From Echria macrotheca (taxonomy: Eukaryota > Ascomycota > Sordariomycetes > Sordariales > Schizotheciaceae): a stretch of 64,000 nucleotides of DNA. Under the pieces are notes generated by a model. It searched no databases. It had not been told where the DNA came from and saw only the letters and a program-made list of their open reading frames with translations. Each line of letters opens with the position of its first letter. Position 1 is the first letter of the stretch. The position numbers and the translations under genes are program-made. The DNA lies in NCBI GenBank assembly GCA_030411725.1, contig MU839841.1, forward strand, positions 868,001-932,000, given 5' to 3'. Shown piece by piece: positions 58,019 through 64,000 of the stretch.

Positions 58019-58590
58019 TGGGGATAAAAGGTGGTCGATGAGGCGGCTAAGGAACGGGAAAAGGAAGGAATAATTGGGCCATGATGGGTCGATCTGTGTA
58101 TATCAAGGACGACGGGTAGACTAAAAGGTGACTTGTGTTCTCAAGGAAGTTTTGTTGGCTGGTGGATCGTGTCTCCGTGGTGGTGAATGGTTGTTTAAGT
58201 GCATCTGTCGCATCTCACGATGTTGTCTTTGGGGAACCTCGCAAGTATAGTTAGGCCAGGGTTGGCGTCAGAAAACTTTTTGGGTTTAAGAGTTAAGAAG
58301 ATAGTAGGCCAAATCGGAACAACACGTCCTCCGAATCTCATCCTGGGATAACACCATATTAATCCCCCACCTCCTCCTCCTCCTCCTCACTCACCCATAC
58401 AGCAGCCCAATACCCAAGAAACGGCAACAATACAAAGACACCACCAAGAAATCACTGGGGATACATCAATTCAAAACTCTTAAGAACCTCGTGTCTCCCC
58501 AAATTCCAAGTTCCAACACGCACCAGTAATACAAGACTACACATAACGCACAACACGGTCCTATCGCCAGAAAAAAAAATATGCTCACCA
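58019..58590. other. Convergent 3' regions of LEU2 and the kinase-like gene
   Basis: 572 bp, no gene. A CTC triplet run lies at about 58371-58387. Confidence 0.6.
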
Positions 58591-60262
58591 TCATCCATCC
58601 TCCAACAAGTCCAAACAAGACAAATCCAAAAAAGAAGAAGAGTAAAAGGGAAGAATCAAATCCAACAACCCCACCTCGTCCAAGTCCCGCTCGTCAGTGT
58701 CAGATACAACACGGTCCAACAAGCCGTCGTCGAAGGCGATGCCGTGCCAGAGGAGGATTCCTGCTAGGGCTGAGATTCTGATTTGGGTTTGGAGGGGGGG
58801 GGATGTGATTGGGATGAGGGTGGATAGGGTTTTGTGGAAGTGGGCTCTTAGGGTTGCTGCGTTGGGGTGGTATTCTCTTTTTGGTTTTGTTTGTTTTGCT
58901 GGTGGGTTGTTGGTTTTGGTGTTTGTGTTTGTGTTTTTGTTTAGGGTGTTTTTGTTTGGGATGTTGGTGGTGTTGTCGGTGTTGGTGTTTGGGGTGTTTG
59001 GGGTGTTGTTGGTGTTGTCGGGGTTGTCAGGGTTGTCGGTGTTGTTGATGTTGTTGATGTAGGTCTCAGTGTTGGTGTTTGTGTCTCGGGTGTTGGTGTT
59101 GGGACCCTTGGGTGGGGGTGACTCGAAGGTGGTAGTAGTGGTGGTGGTGGAAGGGGAGGAGACAAGGAGGAGTTCCTCGAGAAAGTAGAGGGCCATGCCT
59201 AGGGGGAGGTATTCTGCCTCTGCCCAGTCTACCATCCCTTCTATCTTGATCTTGCCGTGGTCGTTGTGGGGCGTGATGGTGGGAGAAGAAGAGGAGGACA
59301 CCATGATGTTGGACAGGACGAGGTCGCCGTGGGTGAACACCCTGTAAATCGTAGTGGATTGGATTAGCTACGTGTCGTCTTGGACCCATGTCCTAGTTCC
59401 ATGAGCTCTGCCACTCCCGAGATGGCCCAAATATGACCAAAGAAGGGACCTGATCTGACACTTACCAGGGGAGGGACTCGATCTGGGGGAGGAGGGCGGA
59501 GACTTTTGCTGCTCTTTTTTTTGTTATCAATGTTATTATTCCAGAAAAATACCTATCGAAGGAGAGCTGACCCGAATCAAGACGCACGCAGGTAGACGTT
59601 GTTGAGGGAAAACAGCTAATACGGCAGTGATAATAAAATAAATTAAAGAAAAGGGGGGGGGGACGCATCTGGGAAGTAGAGGGCACATACAGACCCCGCA
59701 ACCTCACCGGTAGACAGACAGCCAGCTTCTCAAGCCGTGGACCCAACGACGAACCAATCCGTCCCTTTGGAATCTCATCAATCCCCGGCTCGAGCCTCGA
59801 CAGCCACGACACGTGAATAACCCTCGCAAACTCCTCCACAAGACACCTGCGCTGGTCGTACCCCAGGCTCGGGAACGAAGAAGATAACGGCACCCCCGGG
59901 ATGAGGGACATGTAATAAGCAATTAGATCCGATGAGACCTTATTCTCTCCCTCCTCCGAGTAGTAGTCAAGCGGCACAACACCCAGCCGAATGATCTGGG
60001 GTGCAAGGTCCTTGTACACACATCTCGCGAGCCGTGCGACCTCATCGTCAACGGCGTGGTTCTCGGGACGGAACTGGATGATAAATTTTTCCTGGCCGTC
60101 GGTTGCTAAATGGAGCGTGTAGGAGCAGTGGCCCTGTGAGGAGAGCTCGCGTATGGTCGAGGTGGGATATCGCTCCCGGCAGAAGGCGTGGCATTGGGCT
60201 TGGGTTTGGTCGGGCCGGTAGCCGTTGCGGCGGAAGAAGGAGGTGGTGGCCTTGTCGGCCAT
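58591..60262 (-). CDS. Aminoglycoside phosphotransferase (APH) fold protein with Asn/Thr insert
   Basis: Three exons on the minus strand: 60262-59691, 59513-59466, 59341-58591; 456 aa. The start is the ATG at 60262 (MADKATTSFFRRNGY). The first intron ends in an unusual A8-G acceptor, chosen because it alone keeps phase with the good GTATGT donor and restores RLRGLAAKVSALLPQ. Kinase-like marks are HGDLVLSN (His211, Asp213, Asn218; the Brenner-type catalytic loop) and VDWAEAEYLPLG (Asp245, metal-binding). Residues about 269-360 are an insert made almost entirely of Asn, Thr, Pro and Asp, before the C-terminal helices resume at YHPNAATLRAHF. Many fungi have large families of such proteins with unknown substrates. 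Antibiotic resistance should not be assumed. Confidence 0.8.
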
Positions 60263-62070
60263 TTTGATGGCTTGGTCATTGTTATGTTTGGGAGATTCAA
60301 TGAGGTTGATGGAGGTCGTCGTTGTCGGCCGGCAGTGTGACACGAAGGCGTGGGAGGGCTAATGCATGTCGGGCTGTCCCCACGAATTAGACTGCGGATT
60401 TTTCTGCTGTGTCTATTTCTAGTGGTTGAGCCAATTGGTGTAGTTACTTCCGTATGGCTGCGTTAGCTGACATTGGTTGACAAACTAACATTGGTTGCCG
60501 CGCCGAACCTCCGGGCATTCGCTAGGGACGCCGCCGACGGATCGGAGCTGTATTCACCGGGACCCGGGGCTTGGCGGACACGCCGGGGCCCCGTTCGGCT
60601 CGTCCTCGCCGGTCATACTTAGCCCCGTACGATTTAATTTTACTCGGATTGGGCCAAGTCTGTCTGGCATCCGAATTGAAGTATTTGACGCCGCTCCAAA
60701 CCAACAAACCAGAAAAGGGAAACGCAGTAGACCGACTTGCAACTTGCAGCAGCTAGTCCTCATCCGATGCAGCTTTGACACCCGATGACACCGGATGTCA
60801 AGCGGCATCCTGTTTGCCAGAGACATAGTTTCTGCCAACCTCTAGCCCAAAAGTTAAACCAGACGCAATGCATCTTGGCCGCCCGTCTCATCCACTCGAC
60901 ATTTACAGCCGTGACGAGATGATCACGGCCTCCGTGAACCATTCTCAGCCCGGATCCATGATCGGGATCGTCGGTGGGCTTGAGCCAGCCTCGATAACAC
61001 CTCCATGAACTCAACAATCAGGAGGTTGGCAGTGGCTGGAACGCGGTGAGATCGAGGTGCGGGCTGCAAGCGTGAGTCTGCATGAAGAGGGTGGGTCTCC
61101 TCTGCCGGGGATCGCGTTCACATGAGCAGCCCGCTGCAGATAAGCTGGAGGGTGTTGTTCGAGTTCAGCTTGATATCCAACCGCCGTCTACCGGTACTCC
61201 AGATATCCCGCGGTATTTAGAATAGAATGGCCAATCCGGGTTGGATGCCGTTGAACATTGTTCCTTGGGAATTAATAACTCTCGCAATTCACTTTTTATT
61301 CGAAACTGCTGGAATCTCGTCCTCGACAAAGTCTGCAGCCTGCGGTGATGTCTCCCTCAGCCCCGCAGCTGCCACTTGCATGCTGGACAAGGACGTTGGT
61401 TGAATTGGCCAATCAGTGGACACAGATAGATCGGGATTGTGCATCATCCTGCCTCAACACTTGCCGTCCGATAAGCAAGCTGTTTTCCTCCACATTTGTC
61501 ACGGCTTTCACCCGTCTTTCCAAGCAATATTTAATACCTACGATAGGCACGTCGCACTCACCTGACATCGGAACTCGCTGCAGCCCGCCCTTCGTTTCTT
61601 TCAATTCATGGCTTAATCCCTTGGGGAGTCCATGACTCCACCAGATCGGTCGAGACCGGTTGTACGCCAAGCTTGGATGAGATGGATGCATGCTCGATGA
61701 TGTCGCCTTCTCTCCTGCTTCTTCTGTCCCCCCCTAACCGCCATTACCCCCCTCTACTGGCTGGTGTCACCCGTCGTGTGTTTCTTCTCTAAATCTGTCT
61801 CCCTGTTGACACTGCTCATTCTTTTTCTCCTTTGCTTCAGCATCACCTCCGATCTCGCAGTCCGAGAGTCGCATCCAGAACCCCATCATTGACAACCCGT
61901 CTCCCCACCATCTCCACTCCACGACGGGGCCTGACAGGCCTCCCTTGTCACGCGACGGCGCTGGCTAGCCCCGCGACAGGAGAGCAGCTGAGAGAAGGTT
62001 TTTCGTCGCCAGAGCAAAACACCGACGAGATCTGTGACTTGGTCGATTCCAGAGATTTGAGCGTCACATC
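60263..62070. other. Divergent region between the APH-fold and AVT1 genes
   Basis: 1.8 kb with no supported gene. The last ~360 nt before 62071 contain no ATG and probably belong to the AVT1 leader. Confidence 0.6.
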
Positions 62071-64000
62071 ATGACCTCACGAAACCCGTCGACATGGGAC
62101 CAGTACGAACGCGGGGCCAACTCGCCGGGGCGCACCGGTAGCGTGTCGTCGATGGGCAACCGCAGCGTCCAGTTCGAGAACGAGTCGCTGCTGGGCCGCA
62201 GCGTCGACTCGAACGCCGACGACGGCGAGTGGCCGCACCTTCGTCGTAGGAGATCCTCCATCACCAACCGCCTTGCCGGCCTGACCGATATCGGTGGCGT
62301 CAACAGCATCCGCTCCTTCACCCGGAGTTGGCAACGTGCCGCCGGTTTCGCCGAGGTCATCCCTCAGCGGCCTTCCTTCGTCTTCGCTCCCGACCAGGCC
62401 CCGATTGGCGCACCCGCCGAGTTCCCGTCAAGAAGGATCGACGTCGAGGGTAGTGCCGAGTATCCCACCGTCCGTTCATCCCTACTCCGCCAGCACTTTG
62501 AGGCCGCCTCCTCCCCTAGCGATGGCGGGCGAACCGGCCAGGAAAATCCCGAGCCCAGTGCGAGCCAGCCCAATCCATACGCACACCCACACGGCCATGG
62601 CCAACCGGCGGATTTCCGGGAACGTGAGCAAAAGGCACTGGGCGAGGAGCTCACCGGTCTGTTCCGCGTAGGGAGCGCCGGCACGACGACGGGGTCTATC
62701 TTCGCGGTTCCACCTCACCTGGCGACGCCCGAGATCATAGGCAGCTATGGCTCCGCCGTGGACTATGGCACCATCCGGTCCGACGTGAGCAGGGCGTCGA
62801 TGGCGCAGGCCGCGGCTCTGTGGCAGCAGCAGCAAGAAACTGGCGGCAACGTGCCCGACGGCGAGATCGCCCCGATTCTGGTCAAGGAGGTCGAGCAGGA
62901 TGGCAAGATCGTCTTGGCTGTTGAGGGCCAGTCGACCCTTCCCCAGACCGTCTTCAACTCGATCAACGTCCTCATCGGTGTCGGCTTGCTGAGCTTACCG
63001 ATGGGCATGAAGTACGCCGGCTGGATCTGCGGTATGGTGTCCCTGCTTGCATGTGCCGGCCTCACGGCATACACGGCCAAGCTGCTGGCCCGGTGTATGG
63101 ATCTCGACCCAAGTCTCATCACCTTTTCCGATCTCGCCTTCATATCGTTTGGCCGCAACGCCCGTATCGCCACGAGCATCCTGTTCACGCTCGAGCTGCT
63201 CGCCGCCTGTGTCGCCCTCATCGTCCTGTTTGCCGACTCGCTCCACCTCTTGTTTCCCGGATTCCTGTCGTTGACCGGCTGGAAGACGTTTTGCGCCTTT
63301 ATCTTGATACCCCTCAACTTTCTGCCCCTGCGCCTGCTCAGCTTTACCAGCATCGTTGGCATCATTTCATGCCTCAGCATTGTCCTGATCCTGGTTCTCG
63401 ACGGCTTCATCAAGCCGACCGCCCCGGGCTCCCTGCTTGAACCAGCCAAGACGTACATGTTTCCTGAGAACTGGCTTACGCTGCCCCTGTCTTTTGGGCT
63501 GTTGATGTCCCCATGGGGAGGGCATGGCGTGTTTCCGAACATCTACCGCGATATGAGACATCCGTACCGGTACAACCAAGCGCTCAAGATATCCTTCTCG
63601 TTCACATACATCCTCGATGCCACAACAGCCGTTGCCGGCTTGCTGATGTTTGGCGACGGTGTGATGGATGAGATCACGTCCAACATCCTGATGGAAACCA
63701 GCTACCCTCGAGCGCTCACGGTGCTCATGACGCTGTTCATCGCCATCATCCCGCTTACCAAGATCCCGCTGAATGCGCGCCCGATTGTGGCCACGGTTGA
63801 GGTTCTTCTGGGGTTGCACCAGCAGACAGTCGCCGACAACGGCGGGCTCGTCGGCCGGTCAGCCTACTTCCGCGGCATCATGAAGATTGTCGTGCGCATC
63901 GTCACGATTATTGTGTTTTTGGTCATCGCCATCGTCTTCCCGGCGTTTGATAGTATCATGGCGTTTATGGGAAGTGCCTTGTGCTTTACCATCTGTGTCA
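62071..64000 (+). CDS. AVT1: Avt1-type vacuolar amino-acid transporter, 3'-truncated by the window edge
   Basis: One open exon of 643 codons, continuing past base 64000. The first ~285 residues are a cytosolic, disordered Ser/Arg/Pro/Gln-rich region beginning MTSRNPSTWDQYERG. The transmembrane part opens with the amino acid/auxin permease signature QTVFNSINVLIGVGLLSLP, then KYAGWICGMVSLLACAGLTAYTAKLLARC. Later helices include LELLAACVALIVLFADSL, SWGGHG-like SPWGGHGVFPNIYRDM and ATVEVLLG. Avt1 exports or imports neutral amino acids across the vacuolar membrane using the proton gradient made by the V-ATPase; VMA22 in this window helps assemble that pump. The substrate is inferred from family only. 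Confidence 0.9.
   Translation, partial: MTSRNPSTWDQYERGANSPGRTGSVSSMGNRSVQFENESLLGRSVDSNADDGEWPHLRRRRSSITNRLAGLTDIGGVNSIRSFTRSWQRAAGFAEVIPQRPSFVFAPDQAPIGAPAEFPSRRIDVEGSAEYPTVRSSLLRQHFEAASSPSDGGRTGQENPEPSASQPNPYAHPHGHGQPADFREREQKALGEELTGLFRVGSAGTTTGSIFAVPPHLATPEIIGSYGSAVDYGTIRSDVSRASMAQAAALWQQQQETGGNVPDGEIAPILVKEVEQDGKIVLAVEGQSTLPQTVFNSINVLIGVGLLSLPMGMKYAGWICGMVSLLACAGLTAYTAKLLARCMDLDPSLITFSDLAFISFGRNARIATSILFTLELLAACVALIVLFADSLHLLFPGFLSLTGWKTFCAFILIPLNFLPLRLLSFTSIVGIISCLSIVLILVLDGFIKPTAPGSLLEPAKTYMFPENWLTLPLSFGLLMSPWGGHGVFPNIYRDMRHPYRYNQALKISFSFTYILDATTAVAGLLMFGDGVMDEITSNILMETSYPRALTVLMTLFIAIIPLTKIPLNARPIVATVEVLLGLHQQTVADNGGLVGRSAYFRGIMKIVVRIVTIIVFLVIAIVFPAFDSIMAFMGSALCFTICV

Noticed and set aside
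58591..60262. Antibiotic-resistance reading of the APH-fold gene
   Set aside because: The fold is shared by many fungal proteins of unknown substrate; nothing in the sequence supports aminoglycoside modification.
62763..63542. 259-aa minus-strand ORF at the right end
   Set aside because: Shadow of the AVT1-type transporter, whose transmembrane helices are clear on the plus strand.

Overview
The window is a gene-sparse piece of a filamentous ascomycete chromosome. Genes are broken by short spliceosomal introns (about 45-230 nt, GTAAGT/GTATGT-type donors, YAG acceptors, often a CTAAC-like branch site). Products are close to those of Sordariomycetes; the PKA catalytic subunit, Cdc42 and Arp8 N-termini look like the Sordariales versions as I remember them, so a Sordariales-like fungus is my best guess. 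No virus, transposon, CRISPR array, rRNA or convincing tRNA was found. Exon models below were derived by hand from splice signals and reading-frame continuity.

Layout. 0-8 kb: 3' part of a histidine acid phosphatase (+), a VMA22-like V-ATPase assembly factor (-), Cdc42 GTPase (+), a secreted agmatinase-family ureohydrolase (-). 8-20 kb: cytosolic asparaginyl-tRNA synthetase (+), a four-RRM protein of the Nrd1/Mrn1 type behind a very long leader without any ATG (+), mitochondrial DEAD-box helicase Mrh4 (+). 21-37 kb: a run of mostly minus-strand genes: CorA-like metal transporter, PKA catalytic subunit, VIP36/Emp47-type lectin, Tim13 (+, divergent), NSRP1-type splicing protein, PI-phospholipase C, Arp8 of INO80. 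38-55 kb: a low-complexity fungal hypothetical protein (+), a 6.5 kb region with no confident gene, a Rua1-C-domain zinc-finger regulator (+), a 5.7 kb region with no confident gene, and a PHD-finger protein (+). 56-64 kb: 3-isopropylmalate dehydrogenase (+), an aminoglycoside-phosphotransferase-fold protein with a large Asn/Thr insert (-), and the 5' part of an Avt1-type vacuolar amino-acid transporter (+, runs off the end).

There is no operon or secondary-metabolite cluster. The genes are mostly core eukaryotic functions: signalling (Cdc42, PKA, PLC), vesicle and vacuole function (VMA22, lectin, AVT1), mitochondrial biogenesis (Tim13, Mrh4), chromatin and RNA (Arp8, PHD protein, NSRP1, Nrd1), and amino-acid metabolism (LEU2, AsnRS, agmatinase).

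I did not find an obviously new biological system. The best leads are regulatory or structural: two ATG-depleted leaders, short upstream ORFs before the PHD and Rua1-type genes, an unassigned protein-like minus-strand exon near 39.7 kb, quadruplex-capable G tracts, a heptamer minisatellite, and the Asn/Thr expansion inside the kinase-like protein.
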